Shown here: positions 10,120 to 20,042 of the stretch, piece after piece
Layout: each line of letters opens with the position of its first letter
How positions within the stretch are numbered: the first letter of the stretch is position 1
Assembly (NCBI GenBank): GCA_002633005.1
Contig: NMRA01000431.1
Location: forward strand, 273,708-337,707
DNA: 64,000 nt
DNA from: Phoronis australis
Taxonomy: Eukaryota > Phoronida > Phoronidae
Reading direction: 5' to 3'
Position numbers and translations under genes: made by a program
Notes under the pieces: model-generated
The model's database searches: none
Seen by the model: the letters and a program-made list of their open reading frames with translations, nothing else
Told to the model about the DNA's origin: nothing

Positions 10120-10746
10120 CTGGAATTTCTGTCTCATCATTCGTTTGCCATCCCATCTGAACCAGTAAAGTCGTTATGCATGCAATCAAGTCTCCTACAA
10201 GGTATGCCATCATGGGGGTCCGACCAAGTCCCCAACTAACGACCAGGTCTCCGGGGGCCTTTTTACGACAGTCATTGATGAGAAACGTCATCAGCTTTCC
10301 ATATAACAGCACGTGGAACAAAGGCAGACATCGCTTTTGTTGGAACGTGAGCTCTTCCAATTCGACTAGTGATTTCTCGTATGTTTTGAGCTCAGTGAAC
10401 AAAGTCAGCATGATTTCGTGGGTCGTATCATTCTCAGAAGCAAGGTACGATAGTTTTTTGTAGTGCGCTAACATGCTGTCGAAAAGCACCTTTATCTCCT
10501 GTGAGTTGACCTCTGACCCGCAATGATCTATTTTTTGATCAGTACTACCACTAGCGCATGCGATTGCGGCACTGCTGACACCGCTAGCCAGCTGTTGCAG
10601 ATACTTTGAATCGGATACTTTGTCAATGGAATTATGGAGGAAGCTTGTCAGATCTTTCAAGAAGTCCTCTACATTTTCCTCCTGTGTTGCGTCTTTGTCA
10701 ACCCCTTCTGTGGCATCTTCACAGGTTAGTTCCACTGACTTTTGAT
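10120..10746 (-). CDS. Gene 1 exon: first helical module
   Basis: Acceptor TTCGAACATGTAG before 10746 and donor CCAG/GTAGTT after 10120, both phase 1 (627 bases). An acidic leader (SVELTCEDATEGVDKDATQE) precedes a helical region. Its second half (YEKSLVELEELTFQQ, then LPLFHVLLYGKLMTFLIND, then LVVSWGLGRTPMMAYLVG) aligns with gene 2 exon 2 (YEQYIPVKTRQDG, VIPLFTVFLYAKVIDNLI, RFVTWDLAKDALMDSVAAI). The Trp is kept, while the Asp after it is Gly. There is no signal peptide. The runs around LLYGKLMTFLI and MAYLVGDLIACITTLL are hydrophobic, but they match amphipathic helices in gene 2, so I read them as buried helices. Function unknown. Confidence 0.75.
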
Positions 10747-12084
10747 CTACATGTTCGAAAATCAGAATATTACAGAGTTTTGGGCGACAATAGAGCAATC
10801 ACCATTTTCCAATTGCTAAGAAAAATGCTATAAATGATGTCCAGCTATCATCAACCTACTTCTGCTCAGAAGATGCCCGCGAATAAATGAATAAATGGCT
10901 AAAAGCAGAGTTTCGGGGGGAGGGAGGTGTTTGGAATGTGACGTATCTAGATTTACAGAAAATGTTTCATTGCACGTGGTTTAATAACCTAGCAACTAAA
11001 ATCTGTGCTTCGTATTTAGAAACATTTCTTCATCTTTCAGTAAACATGCGCGTTGTATTTTTAGAGTTTTGAAAAGCAAAGTGATGACCTCGGCCAAGGA
11101 ATCAATAGGAGAGTAATAAAGTGTTTTTTTTTTCGAAACTCGTAATATGATTGGAGGCGGAGTCTTGTTACCGAGCGAAAACATAAAAATATCGAGAGGA
11201 AACCGACAACTTCACAATTGTCGCCCAACGTTCCGGAACCATGCAATCATTCAATTAATCTCCCAAAAAGTAGATAGGAATGAACACACTGGGCAAACAC
11301 TTCATTAATTGCGTAATATAGATATACCAAACCCAAGAGTTATCGAAAACAGCGGAAGGAAGATAATGTAAACCTTAGAAACGTTAGTTTGGCCATATTT
11401 GAACTCAAAGGCGATCCCACCTAAGGACGCGACCAAAAAGAATGAAGAAATCGCCCCCTGGGATTTACACCAGATCGTTTTTCTTCAGAAGTTTAGGTAT
11501 TGGCTCCATGTGTCATCTTGCATCCGCCAGTGGTACTTTACAACACGACGAGGCTATATGTTTTTATTATTTGTTCATATCTTTTCATGGAATGGTTTTA
11601 GTATGGACTTTCTCTGCACAATTTTTGGTTTTAGCCAATCAATATTTCACATTAATTTCGAGCGTTTATTAATGTGGTCAAGAGTGGGGCAGAACAATTT
11701 CCTTGGGCAAAATAAGGAAAATCTGGGCAAAAAAGACAAATTCCTGACAGTGGAACATCCAGTGGAAACAGTTGAATACGGGAAAAGCATGTCAAAAGGG
11801 GGACGAAAAAGCTATGCCACAAAAAACTATAGATAACGAGTATCTATGATACCATATGATCCCTCGGACAAACAAGTCGAGATATATGTACTCATATGGT
11901 CAATTCTAATAGGTATGGTCTTATGGTTTTATATTCGGAAACATTGCATTAAATGATCTCTGGAAACTGAACGCTTCCATGGGCTTAAAGTTTCTAACGG
12001 AAATCGAATTTCTAAGTTCTAATAGATGCCAGTCTCTATACATGTAGAAATTGAAATCAATAAATACGGGGTCTCCAGTAAAAC
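10747..12084. other. Intron 1 of gene 1 (proposed)
   Basis: No exon recognised on the minus strand. A 145-codon plus-strand frame at 11399-11836 begins with TTG and is treated as chance. Confidence 0.45.
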
Positions 12085-12133
12085 CTGAGTCTTCAATGTT
12101 TGCCAAGTCTCCAGCACCAGCCAGGTCTGCCAT
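12085..12133 (-). CDS. Gene 1 first coding exon (proposed)
   Basis: The ATG at 12133 sits in a good context (AACAAAATGGCA) and opens MADLAGAGDLANIEDS, ending in phase 1 at CAG/GTTTTA. Joined to the 10746 exon, the split codon becomes GAT, giving MADLAGAGDLANIEDSDQKS, a continuous acidic N-terminus like that of the downstream exon. The donor is weak after position 3. The head-to-head position against gene 2, whose own first exon is also short and phase 1, adds support. Confidence 0.5.
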
Positions 12134-12507
12134 TTTGTTTGCTATCAACGAATTAAGGAGCACCAAATGTGAAGCGCGTTTGCTTGATTTTATCGTGTTG
12201 CGACCTTGCGGTTCGATGTGTTAATGGCAATTTTCACTCAAAAATACTGCTTCAATACGAACCTCCTTCTTTTAAAAAAGATGGTCCTGGTATTTTATCT
12301 TTTTGTAAGTCAAGCGCAGTAGCTGTGGTTTGCAAGTCGGACATACTGTCAGGTACTACAAGCGTCGAAATTTCAAAATTTCGTGCCTTGCAAATTCATG
12401 CCACGTGAATTCAACTTGATGTCACGGAATTAGAATATAATAATTATACTCTACCGTGACATCAAAACTATTTGATATACTGAGTTGGCTAATGCATTGC
12501 TATTCCA
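12134..12507. promoter_or_regulatory. Divergent promoter shared by genes 1 and 2
   Basis: Only 374 bases separate the two proposed start codons, so both 5' UTRs and core promoters must lie here unless there are upstream non-coding exons. The clearest landmark is a 12-base perfect inverted repeat with arms at 12416-12427 and 12454-12465 around an AT-only-like spacer. Near it is CCACGTGAATTC at about 12400, an E-box (CACGTG). The gene 2 start codon itself lies in CCAATGACGTC. Confidence 0.55.
12416..12465. promoter_or_regulatory. 12-bp inverted repeat, CRE-like operator candidate
   Basis: TTGATGTCACGG (12416-12427) faces CCGTGACATCAA (12454-12465) across 26 AT-rich bases. Each arm contains TGATGTCA or TGACATCA, one base from the CREB/ATF octamer TGACGTCA. 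It lies nearer the gene 2 start (about 45-90 bases upstream) than the gene 1 start. Confidence 0.6.
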
Positions 12508-12649
12508 ATGACGTCCAAGAAAGAAAGAAAGTGTGGAGATCATAAGGACAGTTGTGAAGATTTGACAGGAGTAGACGAGAAGCTTTCCGCCGGTACTCAG
12601 CCAGCTTCTGGTGGTGGTGAAACAACTGATGCTACGGTAGAGTTAAAAA
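12508..12649 (+). CDS. Gene 2 first coding exon
   Basis: ATG at 12508 opens MTSKKERKCGDHKDSCEDL, a charged, probably disordered 47-residue N-terminus. It ends in phase 1 at AAAAA/GTTAGT. The split codon joins the 13054 exon as AGA (Arg) with no stop, and reading through the donor would stop two codons later (TAG), as expected for a true intron. No signal peptide. The ATG lies in CCAATGACGTC. Confidence 0.7.
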
Positions 12650-12877
12650 GTTAGTTGTTTCCGTTAGATTAAATAGTGGTATTTTATTTCCTACATTTAC
12701 TTCAACTTAAGCCAATACTCAGCTTAGGGTTAGTTTACCAATTATGTCAGGATAAATTTAATAGTATGTTTTATTGGCTATAGCTAAATTACACGTACGC
12801 CTGAGAAATATGAAACGTTCCTAAGTTACTGATAACCTGAACATTTTCGTTTAACAGTTTAACTCTATGCAGCAGAC

Positions 12878-12960
12878 GTGTGTGTGTGTGTGTGTGTGTT
12901 TGCGTGTGCGTGTGCGTCTGCGCGCGCGCGCGTGTGTGTGTGTCAGTGTGTGTGCGTGTT
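12878..12960. repeat. (TG)n / (CG)n microsatellite in gene 2 intron 1
   Basis: Alternating purine-pyrimidine DNA: TG repeats, then (CG)6, then TG repeats again. It ends about 95 bases before the exon 2 acceptor. Such a tract is the classic Z-DNA-forming type. Confidence 0.95.
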
Positions 12961-13053
12961 GTTTCAGCGATACTTTTTAAGCTTTGATTTTGCATTCAAA
13001 ATCACGATGAAGCTGGCCATAGCACTGCTTACAGAACTTGCGTTCTTCTTCAG

Positions 13054-13983
13054 GAGTACAGAAATCCTTTGGTAGAACTCAAAGTGATATCAACAAAGTT
13101 AGCAAAACACGTGGCGTTGCTATTCTACAGTCTGAACTAAAAGGTGCAACGGTGAGCCAGCCTAATATAAAGTTAGGAAGGAGTGCTGAAGACCAGCCTA
13201 AGAGCTTGCCTAAAACAAAGAAAGCAAACCCCAAGTCGGAAATTTCTGATGAACGCCAAGGGGCGTCTGCATTGACACCAGAGAACCTGCCGCATCTTTC
13301 TAGATTGAGTTTGTTTAATAAAGGACATTTTCCTACACTGGGTAACAAGATGACGTCAGATACTTTGTCTGCCATAAGCTCGAAGTGTGGGGCTGGCTCA
13401 GAAGGCCAAATGCCCAGCAATATGTCCGAGACGGTAATTCAAAAAGCCATCTCGGTTGTTCACAACATGGAGTGCTATCTTGAGCAGATTGCAGAGTTGA
13501 CAAATATGAACAACTCGGACCACATGTCATTTAAATGCTTCTTGAGAAATGTTCAACTATACGAGCAGTACATCCCAGTCAAGACGAGGCAAGATGGTTG
13601 CCCGGAAGTCATTCCTCTTTTCACGGTTTTCCTCTACGCTAAAGTGATTGATAACTTGATCGTTGGCTCGGCGGAAAGTGATTTTCGCTTCGTCACCTGG
13701 GACTTAGCAAAGGATGCGTTAATGGACAGCGTCGCCGCCATACTAGGGAATGCAACGGGGTCTGTTTTGTTGACCGTGGACAACAACAAGCCCTCAACCA
13801 ACTGCGAGTTAAACAGCGACGTGCTGGATAAGTATTGTGATGTGTTGTCGCGATTTTTCGCGTACGTCTCGGGAGTGGATTTCGACGAAGTTCGCCACTT
13901 GTTTGCTTTAGAAGAAAATGCCATATTTGGTATCCAACGCAAACTGGATACGGTTAATTTATGTAAAGATGACGAGCAACAAG
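13054..13983 (+). CDS. Gene 2 exon 2: first helical module
   Basis: Acceptor GTTCTTCTTCAG before 13054, donor CAAG/GTATAG after 13983, phase 1 at both ends, 930 bases open. Protein residues about 48-170 are polar, Ser/Lys-rich and look disordered. Residues about 172-345 are helical: SETVIQKAISVVHNMECYL, then VIPLFTVFLYAKVIDNLI, then RFVTWDLAKDALMDSVAAI (Trp about residue 263), then SDVLDKYCDVLSRFFAYV. The middle aligns with gene 1 exon 10120-10746. The F-x-x-W-D-[LM] start and the helix after it also resemble the second module in exon 3, suggesting an internal duplication. No catalytic motif, zinc ligand pattern or membrane segment is seen, and no function is assigned. Confidence 0.8.
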
Positions 13984-14138
13984 GTATAGCATATTAATAT
14001 TCTTTTTATAACAAACTAAATAGTGCTACACAGTAAAAAACACGGTTGTTGTCGTCCCACATATTCTGGGAACTAATTGCAAATTGTTCGCTCATGCTAC
14101 GCTAAATCGAAAACCAACCACGTTTTCAATTTTCTTAG

Positions 14139-14644
14139 ATATACAAACTGACGTAGCGCCATCGTCATGTAACATACCAAAAGCTCATGGCGCTCAGGAC
14201 CCTAGAAGAGGTCACAGTGGAAGCGTCAATGACGACATTTTGGAATCGCTTTCTAACAGGGCATTGTCCTCGGGGAATATTCTTAAGATCTCCGATAAGC
14301 GTTCTGGTTTCCAAGCCACCGATATTGACAAAGACTGGCCAAGTATTCATCGATATATAAACGAAAACAAAGCCATATTTCAAGACTTCTTGTCCAAGTC
14401 ACCAGCAGAAGCAGGTCACGTGCAATTTACCGCGCCGTGGGACATGATTCGACGACTAGAACGAGTCGCTTGCGTCATCACCAACACGGTGTTACAGAAG
14501 GAGTCACGACTGGTGAAGAACAGGCTTCGCGTGATTGACTTCCTGCTTCAGAAGCAGCAGCTTGACGGCCCCATGAAGTTCTTTGATGAGAAGTATGGTG
14601 ATCCAGAGACTACCATGGCCGTTCTACTAACGACTCTCCAGCAG
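14139..14644 (+). CDS. Gene 2 exon 3: P-W-D helical module
   Basis: Acceptor TTCAATTTTCTTAG before 14139 (phase 1). The strong donor CAGCAG/GTAAGG after 14644 is phase 0. Residues about 358-420 are a polar linker containing NDDILESLSNRAL. Residues about 424-525 form the second module: RYINENKAIFQDFL, FTAPWDMIRRLERVACVI (Trp about 458), RLVKNRLRVIDFLL, MKFFDEKYGDPE. The whole module aligns without large gaps with the gene 1 terminal exon, including P-W-D-[LM] and K-F-F. If the donor is ignored, the frame runs 11 more codons (VRDVCQMVLKD) to TAG at 14680, so a shorter isoform by intron retention is possible. Confidence 0.8.
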
Positions 14645-15413
14645 GTAAGGGATGTTTGCCAAATGGTGTTAAAAGATTAGAACATTGTTTTTGCCTGTTC
14701 AGTGAAAAAAGTAACATGTACACGACAATTAAACCTTCAGAACAACAAATGACTGTTTCATAAGCAAGTTTTCATGTATCAAATGCTTGAAGACACATTT
14801 AGCCACACAAGAAAAATGAAGTTGCCCCATGACATGGCCAGAGGATGAAGACTAAGGAGATGTCCCGTGGTCTTTACTACATGTTGGTAAACTGCATTTG
14901 ACCGAATTGGGACCATCAAAATTGTTTAGTTTGCTTTAAAAACATAATTTATTAATTGGTCAATGTAGTCTCAGTCACAACGTTTATTACCGGTGCCGAA
15001 CCTAACTTCTTTTTTCCGCACTCTCGCGAATGTGCGACTTTCTTGGTTTGTAAAGTGTTGAACCTCGGCTTATTAAAATTGTTTTGATATACTGTTTGAA
15101 TTTATAAAACAAACTCAAGTGTCGTAAACAATTAATGCTATCTGGAGTTAGATTTTTTGATGGGAGAAGCCATGCCCAACACAATGACAACTGATCATCA
15201 TATTGTTGACAGTGACGGTATGTTAGTAACACCAAGGTAACCCTCGATACGATCTCGAACAGTGGACAAAAAACGAGAGGGAGCCGCCCTTATCATTGTA
15301 CAGTCCGAGTAAGATACCCGTACACGTGTTGCACCCGAGACAAGTTTTGGCTAAGATTCACCGTTTCCTTACATCCCCATCCTATTTCACTAATAGACTT
15401 AGTATGTTTTAAC

Positions 15414-15465
15414 ATTCGTAGACCTCAGAGCTCTTCTTAAAAGTAGAGCTCTGAGGTCTACGAAT
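15414..15465. repeat. Perfect 21-bp stem hairpin in gene 2 intron 3
   Basis: Left arm 15414-15434 (GTAGACCTCAGAGCTC at its core) pairs exactly with 15445-15465 across a 10-base loop (TCTTAAAAGT). No poly-T tract or gene boundary explains it. Confidence 0.9.
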
Positions 15466-15880
15466 TAGTTTGGCGTCACGCGGGTTTTATCTAAACTATA
15501 AGTAACGCGGTCACAGTGTGCGACTTGTCCCAGGGCTGTACATCAGTGGTAAAATATCATCAAGGAGTCGGTGACTGCGGTTTCTTTGCGAAAGTTATCG
15601 AAGAATAAATGTTTTGTTTTCAATCAGGAGGGACCCTGCGGTATGAACGGATATGTAATTACGAATGAGAGAAGAATGGATTAACCATTGATTTTATCAC
15701 CAGGGTCCCTCTTTCAGACAGGATGCACAATTCCAAAACACAGGATAAGAACAACAGCAATTCAGATTTTATCATGCCGCTCCCTCCGAGAACGGTCCCT
15801 TCAAGTGAAAGGATCTACAATTAAAAACAGTAAGAGAGCAGTTGTTGATGTCATGCTCAGGGCTCCTGTCTAGGGGCTCC

Positions 15881-15962
15881 CTTCAAGAGGGGGTCGCCTT
15901 CAAGAGGGGGTCGCCTTCAAGAGGGGGTCGCCTTCAAGAGGCGGTCGCCTTCAAGAGGGAGC
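15881..15962. repeat. 17-bp tandem repeat
   Basis: CTTCAAGAGGGGGTCGC repeated between four and five times. The fourth copy has one change (GGCGG) and the last is partial. Confidence 0.95.
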
Positions 15963-16631
15963 TCCTTAGCGCGAAAGGAATAGGTATCACTCATTAGTTT
16001 CTTTTTGAACCACAGCTGAATTTGCCTCACAGTTTCATTAAAAATTGGCGCCTGCTGGCTTTGCTGAGCATTTTATGTTTTTTTGCTGCACGTGAAAGCT
16101 GCGAATGGAATATGCTTCATTTTTGAATTTGTTTTGAATCACAGGCGCTTGGGTTTATCGCAAATGACGTCACTCAGTAATATATATAAGAAAACATAAA
16201 GGTTGGACACTTAAACTTTGCCAAGCCGAGGCTCCCAACTTCAACCGTCCAAAATCCAAATAAAATCTGCTTGCACCTTCCTCAGTCTGGTGTTGCATAA
16301 ACCTTCGAAGCCTTATCTTTCCTAGATCCCATTAACTGTCTTCGTGAGTGGTGAATTGGCGATGGAATTTCCAAAACAATCTCAAAACTCTGAATTCAAG
16401 GACCTGAAATAGTAAACATGGCGGATTTCAGTTGTGCTTCAACTTGTACGCCTGACGTAGGTGAAACTTCGAGTTTGAGCAAGCAACCTATATTTCAAAT
16501 TCAATTACTCTAATCCAAAACTCAACTAATTGAGAATGATAAAGTTAGTATTTTAATGATTATTTGTAACTTTATTCCACTGACGGCTCATTTTAGCTCA
16601 TTTTAGCTCTTAACTTAGAATTTTATTGCAT

Positions 16632-16942
16632 AAATATAGATTATTACATGGCGAAGTCGTTATCCCCCGTTATCTAGAGCACGAGTGGATTTTGGAGAAT
16701 TATCGCCCGAGGGGCGTCAGCCCCGAGGGTGATAATTCTCCAAAATCCACGAGGGCTCTAGATAAGGGGGATAACGGCTGAGAACATGTAATAATCTATT
16801 TATACCACATACTAAACGAGAAACATTGCAATGAATCGATTTACCTTTTCTGACTCTCCACGGCTTTGTAACTACTTTCTATGTCAGAGGCCCGGGGTCG
16901 GAGGTCGTGACCTTTTAAGAAAAGCCCGGCTATTTTTGTCAA
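16632..16942. repeat. Left arm of giant perfect palindrome
   Basis: This arm is the reverse complement of 17765-18060, with no mismatch that I can find over about 295 bases. It contains a smaller palindrome of its own: ATTTTGGAGAATTATCGCCC ... GGGTGATAATTCTCCAAAAT around a GGGGCGTCAGCCCC core, with near-complementary CTAGAGC / GCTCTAG ends. This gives a nested cruciform. The 24 bases at 16928-16951 just before the gap are not mirrored on the other side. Confidence 0.9.
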
Positions 16943-16951
16943 ATAATGCTT

Positions 16952-17764
16952 NNNNNNNNNNNNNNNNNNNNNNNNNNNNNNNNNNNNNNNNNNNNNNNNN
17001 NNNNNNNNNNNNNNNNNNNNNNNNNNNNNNNNNNNNNNNNNNNNNNNNNNNNNNNNNNNNNNNNNNNNNNNNNNNNNNNNNNNNNNNNNNNNNNNNNNNN
17101 NNNNNNNNNNNNNNNNNNNNNNNNNNNNNNNNNNNNNNNNNNNNNNNNNNNNNNNNNNNNNNNNNNNNNNNNNNNNNNNNNNNNNNNNNNNNNNNNNNNN
17201 NNNNNNNNNNNNNNNNNNNNNNNNNNNNNNNNNNNNNNNNNNNNNNNNNNNNNNNNNNNNNNNNNNNNNNNNNNNNNNNNNNNNNNNNNNNNNNNNNNNN
17301 NNNNNNNNNNNNNNNNNNNNNNNNNNNNNNNNNNNNNNNNNNNNNNNNNNNNNNNNNNNNNNNNNNNNNNNNNNNNNNNNNNNNNNNNNNNNNNNNNNNN
17401 NNNNNNNNNNNNNNNNNNNNNNNNNNNNNNNNNNNNNNNNNNNNNNNNNNNNNNNNNNNNNNNNNNNNNNNNNNNNNNNNNNNNNNNNNNNNNNNNNNNN
17501 NNNNNNNNNNNNNNNNNNNNNNNNNNNNNNNNNNNNNNNNNNNNNNNNNNNNNNNNNNNNNNNNNNNNNNNNNNNNNNNNNNNNNNNNNNNNNNNNNNNN
17601 NNNNNNNNNNNNNNNNNNNNNNNNNNNNNNNNNNNNNNNNNNNNNNNNNNNNNNNNNNNNNNNNNNNNNNNNNNNNNNNNNNNNNNNNNNNNNNNNNNNN
17701 NNNNNNNNNNNNNNNNNNNNNNNNNNNNNNNNNNNNNNNNNNNNNNNNNNNNNNNNNNNNNNNN
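16952..17764. other. Assembly gap (813 N)
   Basis: A run of N between the two palindrome arms. Open frames crossing it on either strand begin with the same mirrored residues and are artefacts. The gap size may be an estimate, and the palindrome is the likely reason assembly failed here. Confidence 1.
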
Positions 17765-18060
17765 GGCTTTTCTTAAAAGGTCACGACCTCCGACCCCGGG
17801 CCTCTGACATAGAAAGTAGTTACAAAGCCGTGGAGAGTCAGAAAAGGTAAATCGATTCATTGCAATGTTTCTCGTTTAGTATGTGGTATAAATAGATTAT
17901 TACATGTTCTCAGCCGTTATCCCCCTTATCTAGAGCCCTCGTGGATTTTGGAGAATTATCACCCTCGGGGCTGACGCCCCTCGGGCGATAATTCTCCAAA
18001 ATCCACTCGTGCTCTAGATAACGGGGGATAACGACTTCGCCATGTAATAATCTATATTTA
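17765..18060. repeat. Right arm of giant perfect palindrome
   Basis: Exact mirror of the left arm, starting GGCTTTTCTTAAAAGGTCAC and ending CGCCATGTAATAATCTATAT. It is followed by a tandem duplication listed next. Confidence 0.9.
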
Positions 18061-18133
18061 TTTGGCAATAAAGTGCTCTCTGCTTCCTGTAATAATCTAT
18101 ATTTATTTGGCAATAAAGTGTTCTCTGCTTCTC
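18045..18133 (+). repeat. Two-copy tandem duplication, about 45 bp
   Basis: TGTAATAATCTATATTTATT followed by TGGCAATAAAGTG(C/T)TCTCTGCTTC occurs twice in direct order at the outer edge of the right arm. Each unit contains AATAAA. Confidence 0.85.
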
Positions 18134-18506
18134 ATGATCAAGTGGTCGATGATTGACGGCGAAAGCCGCGCGAAATTAGACTTTCGGATTTAGCTCGGGA
18201 GCGTCCGTCAAAACCCGAATGTGCGAAGACCGTCTGCCATGACATCACGGAATTAGGTCCTTGAATTTGTGATTTTGGCATTCTTTTGGCATTTTTGTCG
18301 CCAAATCACCACTCGAAGGCAATCTGAAGAGATCAAATGAAAGAAGGTATTCTAAGAGTTGTTCGATGCTAGTTTCGTGGAGTTCCATGCACATTTGAGT
18401 AGAAAATTTTTAGGAAACAGATTTCGAGTGTCCAACCTTTATGTTTTCTTATATATATTATTGAGTTACGTCATTTGCGATAAACCCAAGCGCCTGTGTT
18501 TTGAAT

Positions 18507-19699
18507 GACTGGAAAAAGTCATTGTCAGAATTTGGCTCCTTGAACCAATTTTTGCTTAGTCGAGGGTCTTCTTAAACCACGGGGGCAGATTGACAGGAAA
18601 TACAATTTCAAAAAGAAACCAATGAAAGAGCGGAAACTAATGTAGTGATTGAGTTGCCCCTGATATAAAGGGAAATATTTCAATTGCAAAAATAAAAGAG
18701 CAGTTGAAGCTTTTGTCGCCCCCCCTCGGGGACCAGCGCCATTTCATGGATGTATGACTAACATAAAGCTGAAAACTGTCAGCTTCGTATTTTTGAATAT
18801 GACATTAACATGCATATATTTGCGCTAAATTAAATTTAACTTGTTAAATGCATTTATCGGCATTATTTTAATATGTGTCACTTTATTTTGATATCAAATG
18901 AATCCTTAGGGTTTATTTTTCATTACTCATCTCTATTCATAGCCTCAAGGTTCTACTTTTGTATTCATACATTTCTCTATGCAACACCTGATTGGTCGCC
19001 CATATTTCCTTTGTTCAGTTCAACGTGGTTTAGCTTATTCAGCCACCTACCTCGTCGTCTACAAGACCTACGTTCGTTCTCTCGTTGTTTTCCACCTCCC
19101 CATCCCGGGTGTCTGTTCCATGTTTTTCTTTTGATCATATACATTACCTGTTAGGTATTTTCAAGTTTTGTGTTCATGTTCTGTACTTTTTCATTAGGCC
19201 CTTCTGACAGTTCTTTTGTTTTGGTTCCCTCTTTCAGGGCTATTCATTGTACACGCAGGTGGGCGTTTTTTTCCATGCAGAGTCTTATTTAGTTCTATCT
19301 ATTTACGTCATAATAAATGACATTATTCGCAATCCTCCTCTTGTTTTACTCAGCGACATAGCTCGTGGCGTACCCCGGGCAAAATAGATTACGATAAAAA
19401 GCTTGCACTATCAGAATTTCTCAGTCAGACTTTTGAAAGTGAAGTCCATCTTGGACAGCTGCATGTCGGCTACCAGAGCGCGTTACCTGTGATCTCTCAC
19501 TACGGTTCACTTAGCCAATGTTTTGGCGATGTTTGTTATTTGCGGTGCATATTGCATAATAACAACTTAGCGCATGGGCTCGCGGAGAACGGACAACAAA
19601 GTGACTTGATAAGCTGGACATTCAAATGGTACTGAACTTACAAGGATTGCATCAGTTAGTGGCGATACTGGATTTCAACACTCAGACTTTGGTTTGTAG
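18507..19699. other. Gene 2 intron 3, last part
   Basis: No exon, repeat array or structured element recognised. Confidence 0.45.
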
Positions 19700-19844
19700 G
19701 CGGTCGAGCAAGCTTTGGACGAAGAAATGGAAAAATTTGAAGCGAGTGAAAGAAAAGTACACCCCGGCGACAAGGAGGCCGTTGCTAGTGACAAATCTGA
19801 GGACGCTGTCAAGGGACAAACTTCCCAAAAGCAACGTGAACATG
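19700..19844 (+). CDS. Gene 2 exon 4: acidic coiled tail
   Basis: Acceptor TTTGGTTTGTAG before 19700 and donor ACATG/GTAACA after 19844. The 48 codons enter in phase 0, matching the phase-0 donor at 14644, and leave in phase 1. The product AVEQALDEEMEKFEASERK, then SDKSEDAVKGQTSQKQRE, is a charged helix. Joined to exon 3 it reads TTLQQAVEQALDEEMEKF, comparable to MLETCERQAYEDLSSMD at the same place in gene 1. A stop lies immediately before the exon in this frame, so it can only be reached by splicing. The link to exon 3 spans a 5-kb intron and is inferred. Confidence 0.6.
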
Positions 19845-20041
19845 GTAACAAAAAGTAAATGTAGTGCTCTTAAATACACGTGTTGAGCTTCTTATCTCCG
19901 TGTATATTGTTACGGGTTTTGTACAGAACACAAATCCTGGGTTTCTACAAAATTTATTAACCTGACATAGGTGCACAGAAATACAGTTAATTTACTATGC
20001 TGACACGTGGTGACATCTAGCTAATGACATTCACTTTCTTG

Positions 20042-20042
20042 C

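Larger units (their letters stand above)
14645..16131. other. Gene 2 intron 3, first part
   Basis: No exon seen. It contains the 15414-15465 hairpin and the 17-bp minisatellite at 15881-15962. The intron as proposed runs on through the hAT-like element to 19699, about 5 kb in all. Confidence 0.5.
16140..18498. mobile_element. hAT-like DNA transposon copy A, with internal giant palindrome
   Basis: A 71-bp terminal inverted repeat (CACAGGCGCTTGGGTTTATC inward, mirrored at 18428-18498) is flanked on both sides by the 8-base direct repeat TTTTGAAT (16132-16139 and 18499-18506). Copy B at 55459-56460 has the same ends and its own 8-base duplication (ACCATGAT). Eight-base target duplications are typical of hAT (also P and Merlin) elements. 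No transposase is visible, though 813 bases are unsequenced. The interior holds a roughly 300-bp perfect palindrome absent from copy B, so it may be a second, nested element. It lies in gene 2 intron 3. Confidence 0.8.

Noticed and set aside
11399-11836. 145-codon plus-strand frame containing A-P-W-D-L, like the paralogue motif
   Set aside because: No ATG start, the surrounding residues do not align with the module, and it lies antisense in the gene 1 intron. The match is five residues and probably chance.
12789-13075. Open frames over the TG/CG microsatellite
   Set aside because: Dipeptide-repeat translation of simple sequence.
16831-17860. Two 339-codon open frames on opposite strands across the gap
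   Set aside because: They consist mostly of N, and both begin with the same residues because the arms are mirror images. Artefact.
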